From Lates calcarifer (Eukaryota; Chordata; Actinopteri; Centropomidae), in NCBI RefSeq assembly GCF_001640805.2, contig NC_066843.1:748798-812797 (forward strand): a stretch of 64,000 nt of DNA, written 5' to 3'. Below, in pieces: positions 37,117 to 49,382 of this stretch (its first letter is position 1; each line of letters opens with the position of its first letter). The position numbers were made by a program, and so were the translations under genes. The notes below the pieces were generated by a model, which was given only the letters and a program-made list of their open reading frames with translations, did no database searches and had not been told where the DNA came from.

Positions 37117-39036
37117 ATGTCTGCAGCTAAAGGTGTAGCGATCGGTATCGACCTGGGCACCACCTACTCCTGTGTGGGGATTTTCCAGCATGGGAAAGTA
37201 GAAATCATCGCCAACGACCAGGGCAACAGGACCACCCCCAGCTATGTGGCCTTCACTGACACCGAGAGGCTGATTGGGGACGCCGCCAAGAACCAGGTGG
37301 CTCTGAACCCCAGCAACACTGTGTTTGATGCCAAGAGACTGATTGGAAGAAAGTTTGATGATTCAGTGGTGCAGGCTGACATGAAGCACTGGCCCTTCAA
37401 GGTGATTTCAGATGGAGGGAAGCCCAAAATTCAGGTGGAGTACAAAGGTGAAGACAAAGCCTTCTACCCTGAGGAGATCTCCTCCATGGTCCTGGTGAAG
37501 ATGAAGGAGATCGCTGAGGCCTACCTCGGCCAAAAGGTGTCCAACGCTGTCATCACAGTCCCGGCGTACTTCAACGACTCCCAGCGACAGGCGACTAAAG
37601 ACGCAGGCGTCATCGCAGGACTGAACGTCCTGAGGATCATCAACGAGCCGACGGCAGCCGCCATCGCGTACGGTCTGGACAAAGGAAAGTCAGGAGAACG
37701 TAACGTCCTGATCTTTGACCTGGGTGGAGGCACCTTCGACGTGTCCATCCTGACAATCGAAGACGGTATCTTTGAGGTGAAAGCCACGGCCGGAGACACT
37801 CACCTGGGTGGAGAGGACTTTGACAATCGCATGGTCAACCACTTTGTGGAGGAGTTCAAGAGGAAACACAAGAAAGACATCAGCCAGAACAAGAGAGCCC
37901 TGAGGAGGCTGCGCACAGCTTGTGAAAGGGCCAAGAGGACCCTGTCCTCCAGCTCCCAGGCCAGCATTGAGATCGATTCTCTGTTTGAGGGCATCGACTT
38001 CTACACCTCCATCACCAGGGCTCGCTTTGAGGAGCTGTGCTCCGACCTGTTCAGGGGAACATTAGAGCCGGTGGAGAAAGCCCTGAGAGACGCCAAAATG
38101 GACAAGGCTCAGATCCACGACATCGTCCTGGTGGGAGGCTCCACCCGAATCCCCAAAATCCAGAAACTCCTGCAGGACTTCTTCAACGGCAGGGAGCTGA
38201 ACAAGAGCATCAACCCAGATGAGGCGGTGGCTTACGGCGCCGCCGTCCAGGCTGCCATCCTCACAGGTGATACCTCAGGCAACGTTCAGGACCTGCTGCT
38301 GCTGGACGTGGCGCCTCTGTCCCTGGGTATCGAGACGGCCGGAGGAGTCATGACGTCCCTGATTAAACGCAACACCACCATCCCCACCAAACAAACCCAG
38401 GTGTTCTCCACCTACTCTGACAACCAGCCCGGGGTCCTCATCCAGGTGTACGAAGGAGAAAGAGCCATGACCAAGGACAACAACCTGCTGGGCAAGTTTG
38501 AGCTGACAGGAATCCCTCCTGCTCCTCGAGGGGTCCCACAGATCGAGGTCACCTTCGACATTGACGCCAACGGCATTTTGAACGTGTCTGCGGTGGACAA
38601 AAGCACCGGCAAAGAAAACAAGATCACCATCACCAACGACAAGGGCCGACTGAGCAAAGAGGAGATCGAGAGGATGGTGCAGGACGCTGACAAATACAAA
38701 GCTGAGGACGACCTTCAGAGGGACAAGATCTCTGCCAAGAACTCCCTGGAGTCCTACGCCTTCAACATGAAGAGCAGTGTGCAGGATGAGAACCTGAAGG
38801 GCAAAATTAGTGAGGAGGACCAGAAGAAGGTGATTGAGAAGTGTGACGAGACCATCACCTGGCTGGAGAACAACCAGCTGGCTGATAAAGAGGAGTACCA
38901 ACACAAGCAGAAAGAGCTGGAGAAAGTGTGTAACCCCATCATCAGCAAGTTGTATCAGGGAGGAATGCCTGCAAGTAGCTGTAGGGAGGAGGCACGAGCC
39001 GGCTCCCAGGGGCCCACTATTGAGGAGGTGGACTAA
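37117..39036 (+). CDS. hsp70: Heat-inducible Hsp70 (HSPA1-type), 639 aa, intronless coding region
   Basis: Cytosolic ATP-dependent chaperone. I place the start at ATG 37117 ([19 protein letters not shown]); the open frame extends two codons upstream only through GTG-AAA. Nucleotide-binding-domain signatures are [22 protein letters not shown] and [12 protein letters not shown]; the substrate-binding domain follows with NRTT-type and [14 protein letters not shown] motifs, and the cytosolic EEVD terminus is present. The lid ends [18 protein letters not shown] without the GGMP repeats of constitutive Hsc70, and the coding region has no introns while the promoter has HSEs; together these indicate the inducible class. 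One intron lies in the 5' UTR. The poly(A) signal AATAAA is at 39198-39203. Hsp70 is not part of the human 16p11.2 gene set, so this copy is specific to the fish arrangement. No frame damage is seen. Confidence 0.97.
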   Translation: MSAAKGVAIGIDLGTTYSCVGIFQHGKVEIIANDQGNRTTPSYVAFTDTERLIGDAAKNQVALNPSNTVFDAKRLIGRKFDDSVVQADMKHWPFKVISDGGKPKIQVEYKGEDKAFYPEEISSMVLVKMKEIAEAYLGQKVSNAVITVPAYFNDSQRQATKDAGVIAGLNVLRIINEPTAAAIAYGLDKGKSGERNVLIFDLGGGTFDVSILTIEDGIFEVKATAGDTHLGGEDFDNRMVNHFVEEFKRKHKKDISQNKRALRRLRTACERAKRTLSSSSQASIEIDSLFEGIDFYTSITRARFEELCSDLFRGTLEPVEKALRDAKMDKAQIHDIVLVGGSTRIPKIQKLLQDFFNGRELNKSINPDEAVAYGAAVQAAILTGDTSGNVQDLLLLDVAPLSLGIETAGGVMTSLIKRNTTIPTKQTQVFSTYSDNQPGVLIQVYEGERAMTKDNNLLGKFELTGIPPAPRGVPQIEVTFDIDANGILNVSAVDKSTGKENKITITNDKGRLSKEEIERMVQDADKYKAEDDLQRDKISAKNSLESYAFNMKSSVQDENLKGKISEEDQKKVIEKCDETITWLENNQLADKEEYQHKQKELEKVCNPIISKLYQGGMPASSCREEARAGSQGPTIEEVD

Positions 39037-39203
39037 AGTGGCCCCTTAATGTGGACTCTGTGATCACTGGGACTGTTTTGAAATACTGTAACTGCCTTTT
39101 GTTCAATAACTTTGATTCTTACTGTATATTTGATATATAAGTTGAAGAATTCTAAAAATGTAAATATATATTTCAACTCTGCTTTGCTGAGCATCGCAAT
39201 AAA

Positions 39204-39890
39204 GATGAAAACCTTTATGAAATTTTGTCCTTCTGGTTTTTGTTTTTATGATTTAAATCATTTAAACTTCCTGGATTAAATTACAAAATAAAACTACTTG
39301 ATCAACTGCTTGAATCTAAACAGGAAGAGAAAACTGTCTCAGTGTCATTTCATCAAATCATCAACGCCTCAGCAGCATTTTACTGTTGTAGCTTCTTTAG
39401 GTCACTGTGAGAAGGAAGTCTGATATCATTTGACCTCTTTAGGTCTCAAACTGTTTTTAAGTGAAATCACCTGAGTAGTTTGGAGAGGAAAATCTATATA
39501 TCTACAGATTGGTGACAAATTAAAGAAATAATCAACATAAAGGGTTTAAATATGTTATTTATTACAAGCAGATGTCTTTGCTCTTTATATCAGTGTCCAG
39601 CTTCATCAGACCGGCTGCCTCACTAAACCTGAAAACCCTGAGAGAAGAAAAAAGAGAGTTTTATAACTTTTAAACAGAATCAGTTCCTTTCTAAACTTCA
39701 GATGAACACGTTCAGAGAGGCTGTTTAATGTCACAAACATAATATTTGTTATAGTGGTGAACCAGGGGCATTTTCTGATCCCATCCCATGAGCTGGGTTT
39801 TACAGTGAGCTCAGGATTAGGGGGTGTCGGGGTCTCAGTGATGGACCAGCTGTGGTCTCAGCTTGTGTTTGTTTGTTTGTTTGTTTGTGA
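39204..39890. other. Spacer between hsp70 and sh2b1
   Basis: AT-rich with a (TTTG)n-like run near 39868-39888. Nothing coding is recognised. Confidence 0.6.
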
Positions 39891-39894
39891 GAAG

Positions 39895-40217
39895 GGGTGG
39901 AGATGAAGAAGGACTCCTCTCTTCCTCCACCAGTTGTTCTCGGTGCCGCTGGTCACGACTCGCTCATTAAAATCCAGCGGTTTTTAACGGCAGCTGCAGT
40001 TGGAGACCGACCAACGCTGCACCCGTCGACCTCCCAACTATCGCGAGAGAGGGGGGACACTGCGAGAAGAACGGGGTCCAGGCAAGGCATAGCAATATTC
40101 ATATTTAGCAACAACAACAACCTTTACGAAAATGATTGTTCCGTTGTGAAAGAGAAGTGAAATGTGTCCCAGATTCACCCCGAGACACGGATGAAAGCCC
40201 CGGACTGTGATATACAG
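39895..40217 (+). promoter_or_regulatory. sh2b1: sh2b1 promoter region and noncoding first exon
   Basis: A GC-rich patch with TATCGCGAGAGA (about 40038-40049), close to the TCTCGCGAGA core-promoter element. It ends in a donor, TACAG|gtacag, at 40217. The next acceptor (ttcag|GATG at 41983) leads into the exon with the sh2b1 start codon. The frames here do not match SH2B1. Confidence 0.5.
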
Positions 40218-40654
40218 GTACAGAGAACACAGAGCATGGTGCTGGAGCAATATTGATAGCTAGCTAGCTGGTTTATTAATAGCGAGCTAAGTGGCTAACG
40301 GTTAGCCTAGCTCGCTAAGAATCTTTGGCGTTAGCTGCTGTCGGATGATTCAATATGTGGTCATCTCAGCCACAGGTTACAACAGACAGCACTAAATCAG
40401 ATATATCCGAGCAACGCTGCTAAATAAAGATGCTAATGAATGGCAGGTCCGCAGGGAAGTGAACGTCAGGTAGCTATTGTTAGCTCGCTAACGTTACACG
40501 TCTTTAAAGAAAGCTGAATGAGCAAGACTCACATTGCTAGTTCATGTTAGCAAGCTAACGACAGAGGCCAGTTTGTCTGATATTAATCTGATTTAACCTC
40601 TGATTTAAGATGCATTATCTGTGGTTAGACATCGTTGACCTGCTGCGAGGTGGT

Positions 40655-40945
40655 GGAGGAAGTATTCAGATTATTTACTCAAGTAAAAGTACTAACACCA
40701 CACTGTAGAAATACTCTGTTACAAGGAAAAGTCCTGCATTGACAGTGTCATTTCAGTCCGAGTAAACAGTGTCAGAAGAAGTACTGTGATCTTTTGCTTG
40801 AGTAAAGATATTAACTCTACATTATGGAAGTACTCAGTTACAAGTAAAAGTCTTGTTTTCAAATGTTTACTTAAGTAAAAGTGTGTGAAGCTGGAACATT
40901 CAGATCCTGTACTGAAGTAAAAGTAATGATATGAATATATAAAAC
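40655..40945. repeat. Interspersed fish repeat ('aagtattcagattatttact' type) in sh2b1 intron 1
   Basis: It consists of repeated 'gtaaaagtact', 'caagtaaaagt' and 'aaaagtcctgcattga' blocks. Related blocks occur at 23040-23470, 53985-54080 and in the centre of P1 elements. Confidence 0.6.
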
Positions 40946-42396
40946 AGGTTTGAGAAGTTTCCTAATTAAAACAACGCCTTAGAAAATATTTAAATCTTAT
41001 TTAGTCCTACCTGCTGTCAGCAGGAGTATTCTGAAATGTTTTTTAAACTAACTTCAGGCTGTCAGGAGACGTTCTCCACCTCTAAACGAAGAGCAGGGTT
41101 GTTGTGACACTGGATTGAAGCTGTTCAGTGTTTTAAACTCCTGTTTCACTGCTTATCAGGGTCCAGGTCACATTAATATAATCATTTAAATCTTTGTCAT
41201 ATATAATGTGATACAGTAACAGATAACTCTCGGTCAGATCGTCCTCACAGGTTTTCCATCATACTCTTAAACTGTTAAGTGTTAAAATGAACTCTGTGTG
41301 GAGAAAATGATGAAAAACTCTCTATGAATCAGAGCGATCCCTGTGAGTGTACCTGATATTATTATTACTGTTATTGTAATGTAATGGAGTAGTTTGAAAC
41401 AGCAAGTACCTCAGAATTAACTAACTGTGTTTAGTGTTTCATGTCTTTTTCCTTCATGTATCATTGACATATTTTGTCCCATTTCATTGCACATTTTCAC
41501 GCTTTCACCACATCCAGGACTGAGTCGTGCAGTCTTTTTTTTTTTTTTTGTCAGATTGTCTCACGACAGCAAAAACAGGCAGTTATCAGAGTCCTCACAA
41601 GATCTAACAAGTGATATTATCATATTACACCTGTCCTGATGCTGCCAGTAACCGGCCTGAGCTGTTTTCAAAACCCTCATTCTCACTTACAGGACTTTAC
41701 CTGAACTCTCCAGTCTGACTGATGCAGGTTATTTAACTGTTTAAAGAGAGGAGCTCCCGTCCTCTAACTGCAGATTGAGGAGGCTCTGATGAGACTGTTA
41801 AATCTAAAACCATCTGTGTTTTCTTTGTGCTTGATTCTGAATCTCTTAACCTCCGTGCTGTTGTTGTTTGAACACCTGTATGTTTCAGATTCTCTCTGTC
41901 TGATCTGCTGTTTATGTTTGAACCTATAAAGTGTGCAGAGATGTTTTTGTTGAAGTTAAAGTTTGTGTCTGTGTTGTCTTCAGGATGTGGCCTCGCTCCT
42001 CTGGCTCTACGACAGACGATGAAGAAGGGGCAGACCTCGTGAATCCCGCTCATCTCACCTCCTCTACCCTTCCACTTACCGGCTGAATCCCTCCCTATTT
42101 TCTTTCTGAAACGCTAAAGTATTTAACTGCACAAAATAATGTAGCAAACAGCTTCACCCTGGAGATATTCAACCTCATCTTTCATGGGTCCGGTTCATTG
42201 TCTTTTTAACTGTTGGTGTTAGATGGGGTTGAGCGCGACACTTCACTTCACACTCATTTGTAAATTATTAGACCAATGTGCCGTGTTTGCCCCCTGTCAT
42301 TTACCCCAGCTGTGCAGTCACTTCAGGTTTCTGTTGTATGTTTGAAGTGATTTAATCGACCATTGGGTCAGTCGGCGCCCCCGTCCTGTCAGGAGG

Positions 42397-45300
42397 ATGA
42401 ACGGCTCTCTGTTAACTCCGCCCAGCCCACGGGCGGCAAACTCCTCACCGTTACCTCCCTCGCCCTCCCCGTCTCCGTCTCCACCGTCTCCCTCTTTGCT
42501 GCCCCTGTCCCCCCGGCCGCCTCCTCTCCCACCCCTGGTGAGCCCTCCGCCTCAGGCTCACCCGTCCTCCCTCTCGGACACCCCCACGCCCTCCCCCTCG
42601 CCTTGCCTGAGCTGGACCGAATTCTGTGAGCTCCACGCCCGCGTCGCGGCCGGTGACTTTGCACGCCACTTTCGGGCGTTTCTCCTGGAAAACCCACACT
42701 ACTCCCCAGACTCTGCGGCCGCCTTCTGCCGGCGGTTCACCGACCGATTCGTTCGTCACTTCCAGAGCGAGCTGGAGGGGGCGCTCCCGCCGAGCTGTGC
42801 TTCTGGGAGGGATGAAATGGTGAGCTGGGCTCCCCAGTCAGACGCTACATCCCTGGAAGAGGAGGCAGTCTCACCCCTGTCGGCAACCGGGGGAGCGGTC
42901 CTCCCTTGTCCCCCGACCAATGCGACACGGGGTTTATCTAAGCCTGCGCCAACTCGGCTGGTGTTGGAGAACCGTGGCGGGGACAGGTTTCAAGACTCTT
43001 ATGCCCACGGCCAAGTCCTGCCGCCGTCGTCCTCGTCGTCGTGTTGCTCCTCGGTGGGGGGGAACAACGGGAGGCGTGAGGAGAGAGGGGCAATGATCGC
43101 CCCCGGGAACGGGGAGGCGCCGGTGGAGGAGGAGGAGGACAGCTGGCTCGGGGTGTCGTCTGTCGGGGAGGACGTCGAGCCAGAAGAGCGGGAAGCAGAG
43201 TCCACAGAGATGGACGGTGCCGACCCCTCCCACACTCCTCAGATTCCACCTTCCTCCTCCTCCATCACTCCTCCGCCCGACTCCAAAGGTAACAGCACGC
43301 CCAACTCCTCCAAAAACAAACTGAAGAAGCGCTTTTCGCTGCGGAGCGTGGGCCGTAGTGTTCGGGGGAGCGTCCGTGGCATCCTGCATTGGCGAAGCTC
43401 GTCCAGCGACTCGGCCCAGAGTCAGCTGCCCTCCAGCTACAGCTACACCATGGGTGTGCAGGACGCTAGCTTGGTTTCAACCTCCAAGAGGAACTCTGGT
43501 ACACAGCCTCCCACACCCACCTCCTCCATGCCCGTCTCTCTGTCCATGCCTCTCTCCCTCCCCCACTCCTCCTCCTCCTCTCTGCCTCCATCATCCTCGA
43601 GCAGCGCCACCTCTCTGTCTCTGTCGGAGGCTGCTCGGGACAGGCGGCGGAGCAATGGCGAAGGAGGAGAGAAGGAGAAATGGAGCCATCGTTTGGAGAA
43701 GCTGAGACTGTCACGATCCCCTCCTCCTGTCCTCACCCCTGCTGCCGGCTCGCACTCCACGCTGCCTCCGAGCAGCGCCGCCGCCGCCATGGGACCTCCG
43801 AGGAAGGTGGGCCGGCTGGTGAGGGAGGGAGGGGTGAGCGTCAGCTCATCCAATGACGAGTTAAGTGGGAGCCACGGCTTCTCTGGCTTCTCGTTCGGTC
43901 TGCTGCATCATGGTACGGACAACAACAACGCCGCCTCGGCTTCGTCTGCAGCAGCTCAGAGCGGTCCGGTGCAGCCTCTGGCCAGCGGGGGGAACGTGCC
44001 CTGGAGAGGAGGACGCTGGCATAAATGTCGTCTGGTCCTCAGAGAGAGAGACAGAGAGGGTGGCGAGCGGGGAGAGGAGTACTACCTGGAGTTCTTCATT
44101 CCACCCAAAGTGAGTGTTTTCCCCTCCTGAGAAACAAGAAAACATGCAGACAGCTGTTCCACAGTGCAGCTCTTAACCTCCAGTAAAACAGCAATCTGTC
44201 ATGTTTACACCTCAGTTTTTGTATCGATAGAAAAATACAAAACTATAAAGGAGAAACACCAGTGACTGATTTTACTTTGGTTCGTCTCCTCAGTCGTCGA
44301 AGCCGAGGCTGACTGTCCCTTGCTGCACGATCGTGGATGTGAGGAGCACCACGGCGCTGGAGGTCCCTGACAAGGAGAACACCTTCCTGCTGCAGGTAAC
44401 CACTCCTTCACCTGAGCCAGTCCTAGTGTAATGACTTGAGGTAAACCAGCTCTGTTCAGTCTAACGTTTTATCCCTGGTGTTTTCCTCCTGTTCTCAGCT
44501 GGAAGGTTCGGCGCAGTACGTGATCGAGACGCGAGACGCCGTTCAGATGAGAGCCTGGCTGAGCGACATCAGGAACGGCATCTGTCTCAGGTAACAAACA
44601 GCTGCTGCACTGTACCTGTTGTTGATCTCCACAGGTGTGTGTCTGGGTTATAACTGCCCCCCCTCCCTCCACAGTGAACAGGAAGATGCTGAAGGTGTGT
44701 GTGGGGGGCCGTTAGACATCAGCGGGACTCCTGAGATTGTTGATCGTCTGTCACAAGGTGTGTTGCAGGTCTGGTGCTGGTCTCTTGGATCAGAAGTTTC
44801 CTCTGTCTAACCTCTGCTCCCTCTGCTGTATCAGTGTGTTATGGAGGTATCGGAGGCTCCTCACCTCTCATGGATCCTCTCCCGCCAGAGCTGCCACCTC
44901 GAGCCCCTCTCGACGAACCAGACGGCCGGATTCTCGGGGGAGGCGGAGCTAGTCTGGGCACACCTTTTGCTGAGACGCCAGATGCCACAGGTAAAAACTG
45001 TTGGTTTATTTGTCTCAAAGGATGAGCTGCCTCTAAGATTCACCTCCTTAAAGCATTAATGTTTGTTTTGTATTCACCTGTCCAGGGTCCTTCCTGTTCT
45101 CTGAGGTGACGTCTGCGGAGGCGGTGGAGCACCCCCTCAGCGAGTGTCAGTGGTTTCACGGCACTCTGTCCCGCCTCAAAGCTGCTCAGCTGGTGTTGGC
45201 TGGAGGCCCGGCGAGCCACGGCGTCTTCCTGGTTCGCCAGAGCGAGACACGCCGCGGAGAATATGTCCTCACCTTTAACTTCCAGGGCAAGGCCAAGGTG

Positions 45301-47979
45301 AGTCTGGGAGTACGTCTGGCAGAGGAAAATGTTTGGCTTTAGACTCGATGACCGAATCTTTATCTGGCTTCGCTCTCGTCCCCTCAGCACCTCCGTCTGT
45401 CCCTGAACGAGGACGGTCAATGTCGAGTGCAGCACCTCTGGTTCCAGTCCATCTTCGACATGTTGGAGCACTTCAGGGTGCACCCGATCCCCCTGGAGTC
45501 CGGCGGTGCCTCCGATGTCACGCTCATCAGCTTTGTGGGCGCCACCGCTGTTCGTCAGCCAGGTATGAGCGAACGCCAACGCTACACATTTAAGAACAAG
45601 CAACAGAAGTCGTAAAGGAAACCAGTGACGCCCCTTTCAGACATGCTGATTTAACTGTTGGTTTCACAGTGAGGAAACAGAAAACACAGAATTCAGAAAC
45701 AGACGTTTTAACACCACCAGACTTGTGTTACTGTGAGACTTTTAGTGTCACACAGTAACACAAACAGGATGGATGTTTGCCATGAATGTGTGTGGTGTTA
45801 AGGTGAAAATAAATCCATCAAATGTCTCTGTATCTGTGTACATATATGTGCTGGTTGAGCTGTTTTACTTACAAATTGAACTAAATCTACAGCTGCTGAA
45901 AGTATCATATCTTCTCCCACTTCATCTTTCATGTCATCCTCATTTTCTCCACCAACCTACAGTCAGATTTAGATGTAATCCTACATCTTAAACAACATGT
46001 GTTTGTTTGTGTAAGAGACATTGCTTAAATTGATTTCATAAACAGAAATGCTTTTACACACAGTCTGCTTGCTACTTGTCACATCAATGAAAATCCTGTT
46101 TCCTGGTCCAACTGCTCTGAGTCTCTCCTGTTTTCAGATGATGCAGTGCTGCATCTCGTGTTGTTTGAACAGATCTATGTCCAAAAAATATTAAATTTTC
46201 CTGTTCTACACTCCAGTCCAGTAGGTGGCAGTAATGCACCTGTTAAATGGTTTACCAACCGCCATTAAAAACCCAAAGAAGAAGAACTGTTGAGTGTCAT
46301 TCTCCTGCTTTCACTGTGACCAGAAAGAGAAGAGGAAATGGCTTGCTCAAGTTTGATGCCTGTGAATGTTGATGTTAGCCAGCTAACCTAGCTAAGTAGT
46401 GGTTAGCACCTGTTGGTAAAAGCAGGTCCCCCTGATATAAGCTGTAGGTTTAAACAGGTGTTTCTTCCTATGAGCCCACATCTTCATGTTTCAGTTGTCA
46501 GTCCTTTTCTGTGCTGCTCAGCTAAGAAGAATAAAGCTGGCTTTAGCTAGCTATCTTCGCCCTGCTAAAGTGAAAATAAACAGCTGTAGCTAGCTATTTT
46601 CAGTATTTTTGGGCAGCACAGAAAACACTGAAACACAAAGATGTGGGTTCATGAGAAACACTCTGTAAAACCCAGAGCTTATATCAGGAGTACCTGCTTT
46701 TACCAGCAGGTGCTAATATTAGCTAGCTTCACTAGCTAACGTTAGCACATTATCTTTCATCATTCGTTTAGAAATTGAAAATTATCAACTGCAGCCATTT
46801 CCTTTTCTCTTTCTCGTCACAATGAAAGCAGCAGGATGACACTGAATGTTTTCTTCCTTTGGTTTTTAATGGCGGCTGGTAAACCAGCTAACAGGTGCAT
46901 TACTGCCACCTGCTGGACTGGAGTGTGGAACAGAAGATTGGCAGGAAAACTGAATAGTTTTTGGACACAGTGACACAGCACTGCAGCATCTTGAAAACAG
47001 GAGAGAATCAGAGAAGTTGGACCAGGAAACAGGATCTTCATTGATTGTGTCGTCATGAGGAGTTCATCTTGTTGAATGTCTCAAACTGTCGTGAACAGAA
47101 ATGAACCAACTGCCTCCACTCACCGACGTTATGAGCCGCCGCTGCCTTTTCCATCCTCCCATCAGTGTTCTGACCTCTCTGTTGTTGTTGTTGTTGTTGT
47201 CGTTTGTCGTATCCGTTGGCTCATCCCTTGCAGGCCGGGACAGGGCAGGCAGCCGGCCTACAGTCTGTGATGTCATCACCACGCGCCATCCTGACTCTCC
47301 ATCAACCCCCATCTCTGACTGTGTGTAAGTGAGACCGGACTCGGCTGTGAGAGATAGAGGGGGGGGAGTGTGTGGGTGAGAGAAGGAGTGAATGAGGTGA
47401 TTTGTTTTTGTCAGTAGAAGACAGTGGAGTAAAGAAATAGAGCAGAGAAGAAGAGGAAATAGCAGATTGTTATGTTCTGTGATGATGTGTTTCTGTAGTC
47501 CAACCCTGAAGTTAGCATCAGCCTGGTTCCTCCACAAAGAGAAAAAAATGGTTTTTATGTCGGAGAATAAAACCTGAAAATGTCTTGAGCTTGTGTTAAA
47601 ACCACAGACCTTATTTCAGACATTTAACCAGAAACACACTGACAACAGGAAGAGCTAACATGCTAACATGCTAACTGACTTCCTGGTTTTAGGATCAGTC
47701 CTGCAGGACTCTTTTAGGGTTTTACATGTGAGCTGGATGGAACGAAAAGAGCTGCACCTGTTAGTCAATTCAGATTAGACAAACAAGTGTTTATTGAGCT
47801 GCCAGGTTTTTGAACAGGGTTTAACAGGACGTTCACGGTGACCGAGGCTTTTACATAATACAGTAAAAAAGCCAAGTTAGCCCTCCGAGCTAATTCATGC
47901 TAACTAGTGTCACCAGATGACAAACAAACTCCTGGATTACTGGTTATTTGTTGACGTCACTGCTGCAGATTGACAGCAG

Positions 47980-48036
<57 letters not shown>

Positions 48037-48709
48037 CATTGAATTGGACTGCCTCCATGACTCCCATGGACTCCATGACCACAGACTCCTTCCACCTAAC
48101 TGGCCTCTCACTGTCATTTTCTCTTTTTCTCTCCTACCTCTCGTCCTCCTTTTCTCCGACTACACTGTCACTTCACTTCTTAAACTTTTGGCCTTATTTA
48201 CTCCTCCTCCTCCTCCTCCTCCTCCCCCCTCTCCCTCTCCCTGTCTTCCTTTATTTACACTTTTCTCCCCTCCTTTTCTGTCTTTTCTCCTCTCTCTCGT
48301 CTCGTTTCTCCTCCCTGCAGACTTGACCAGCAGACCCCGTAGCCCTCCTCAGCCTCCTCCCCTGCCGCCGGGCCGGCCGCCGCCCCCGACTCCACCCCAG
48401 GAGAGAGGGAACGAGACGGAGCTGGGAGGAGGAGGAGCAAGTGGAGGAGGAGGAGCAGGAGCCGCTGTGGTGACTATGGCAGCAACAGGTGGAGGTGGAG
48501 GAGGAGGAGGAGGAGGCAGTGGCGCAGGAGGAGGAGGAGGAGGAGGAGGAGGAAGCGGAGGCAGCGGAGGTGGTAGCGGAGGAGGAGTGGAGGACTGGGA
48601 GGAGAGGGACAGGGACACTCCTCTCCGCCAACTAGAAGCCGTGGAGGGGGAGGAGAGGGATGGAGCGAGGGCGCCCCGAGCCATCGATAACCAGTACTCC
48701 TTCTTCTGA
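42397..48709 (+). CDS. sh2b1: SH2B adaptor protein 1, long isoform, 973 aa
   Basis: Adaptor that binds JAK2, insulin, leptin and neurotrophin receptors. Coding exons of the long form: 42397-44109, 44294-44395, 44499-44590, 44675-44757, 44835-44990, 45086-45297, 45388-45562, 48321-48709 (974 codons with stop). The start [11 protein letters not shown] matches human MNGAPSPEDGA. Dimerisation (Phe-zipper) domain about 72-130 ([20 protein letters not shown]); basic localisation segment [20 protein letters not shown] from 308; PH domain about 530-635; PELPPR motif with a preceding CYGG tyrosine (human Y439 region); SH2 about 738-845 with the FLVRQ arginine R766. The C-terminus is proline-rich, then glycine-rich, ending AIDNQYSFF like the human alpha form. 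It is longer than human (756 aa) because of Ser/Pro- and Gly-rich segments. A skipped 91-nt exon gives a second isoform. Confidence 0.95.
46080..47052. repeat. P2: ~970-bp imperfect palindrome in sh2b1 intron
   Basis: The left arm (46080-about 46566) starts 'atcctgtttcctggtccaac' style sequence and the right arm repeats it in reverse, ending near 47052. Paired landmarks are CCAGTAGGTGGCAG at 46218-46231 against CTGCCACCTGCTGG at 46903-46916, 'ccgccattaaaaac' against 'gtttttaatggcggc', and 'gctgtagctagctatttt' at the centre. The arms are roughly 80-90 % alike by eye. No transposase frame is present. Confidence 0.85.
47234..47324 (+). CDS. sh2b1: sh2b1 alternative 91-nt exon that switches the C-terminus
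   Basis: The exon is bounded by cttgcag| at 47233 and GTGT|gtaagt at 47324 and is read in phase from the SH2 exon, giving [20 protein letters not shown] then [11 protein letters not shown]. Human SH2B1 has GREQAGSHAGVCEGD...ASDCV at the same place. Its length is 1 mod 3 (the human exon, about 100 nt, is also 1 mod 3 as I recall), so including it shifts the last exon into a frame that stops at 48340-48342 after VLDQQTP. The resulting protein has 881 residues and resembles the human beta form; skipping it gives the 973-aa form. Confidence 0.88.
47497..47715 (+). repeat. E2 element with internal deletion
   Basis: It has the left end 'cctgaagttagcatcagcct' as at 34598, then jumps to 'tttttatgtcggagaataaa' and the 'gctaacatgctaacatgcta' right end. 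Confidence 0.75.
47981..48034. repeat. (TG)n microsatellite in sh2b1 last intron
   Basis: About 26 TG units. It is followed at about 48195-48320 by a CTC/TCC pyrimidine tract that leads into the last-exon acceptor. Confidence 0.9.
48421..48600 (+). repeat. sh2b1: (GGA)n-rich coding tract in sh2b1 last exon
   Basis: In frame it encodes a mostly glycine segment of about 55 residues with scattered Ser/Ala. It is used only in the long isoform. GGA/GAG runs continue in the 3' UTR at 48718-48740 and 48868-48900. Confidence 0.85.
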
Positions 48710-49382
48710 TGAAGGGAAGACCAGGAGGAGGTGGAGGAGGAGTGTGTGTGTGTTTGTGTGCGTCCGACAGAGTGTGTGTGCGAGCGAGCGAGCGAGCGAA
48801 CGTGTGATTGGATGAGGCGGCGTACATCATAGCCATTCATAACCAGTATTTTTATTTTGTTAGCAAGCTGGAGGAGAAGAGGAGGAGGAGGAGGAGGAGG
48901 TGTAAGAGTACTAACACTATACGAGACAGAGAGAGGACTAAAGCAGACGGAGAGACGGGTGAGAGCAGCTTTAACACTAACTTAGCGATACATTTCTTTT
49001 TTTATTTTCCTAGTCAGATAAGCTTTTTGTTTTTTGCCGGTACGCCTCACAGCAGGCTCTGTCTCGTTATGTGCAAGTGAACAGTAGTGAGAGCTTGAGC
49101 CCTGTGAAGCCAGCAGAGTCCCGATACCTCACAGTGGTCCTGCCAAGACAGCACACGCTAGCCAGAGGCCAAACATACTCTACAGACATTTCTACTGTGG
49201 CAAGTAGATCCAAGACGTTACACTCTCAGACGACGTCACAGCAGCCGCCATTAAAAAAAACAGTGAAGGTTCCACATGGACCAAATGTAAGTCAGAATCA
49301 AGCTAAAGGAATCGGTGCAGTATCAATCGAGAAGAGAGTTAACAGCTGCTGCACGTCACAGTACGTCCATTAAAGTTCTTGA
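48710..49382 (+). other. sh2b1: sh2b1 3' UTR (probable)
   Basis: It follows the stop codon, with GA-rich runs and a (GCGA)n patch at 48780-48799. The end of the transcript is not clear; it may run well past the P1 element at 49383. Confidence 0.5.

Noticed and set aside
38275..38904. 209-aa open frame antisense to hsp70
   Set aside because: Hsp70 genes commonly show long antisense frames because of codon bias; no domain and no promoter is seen.
42389..43389. Minus-strand Arg/Gly-rich frames over the first sh2b1 exon
   Set aside because: Shadows of the GC-rich, Ser/Pro-coding exon; no family match.
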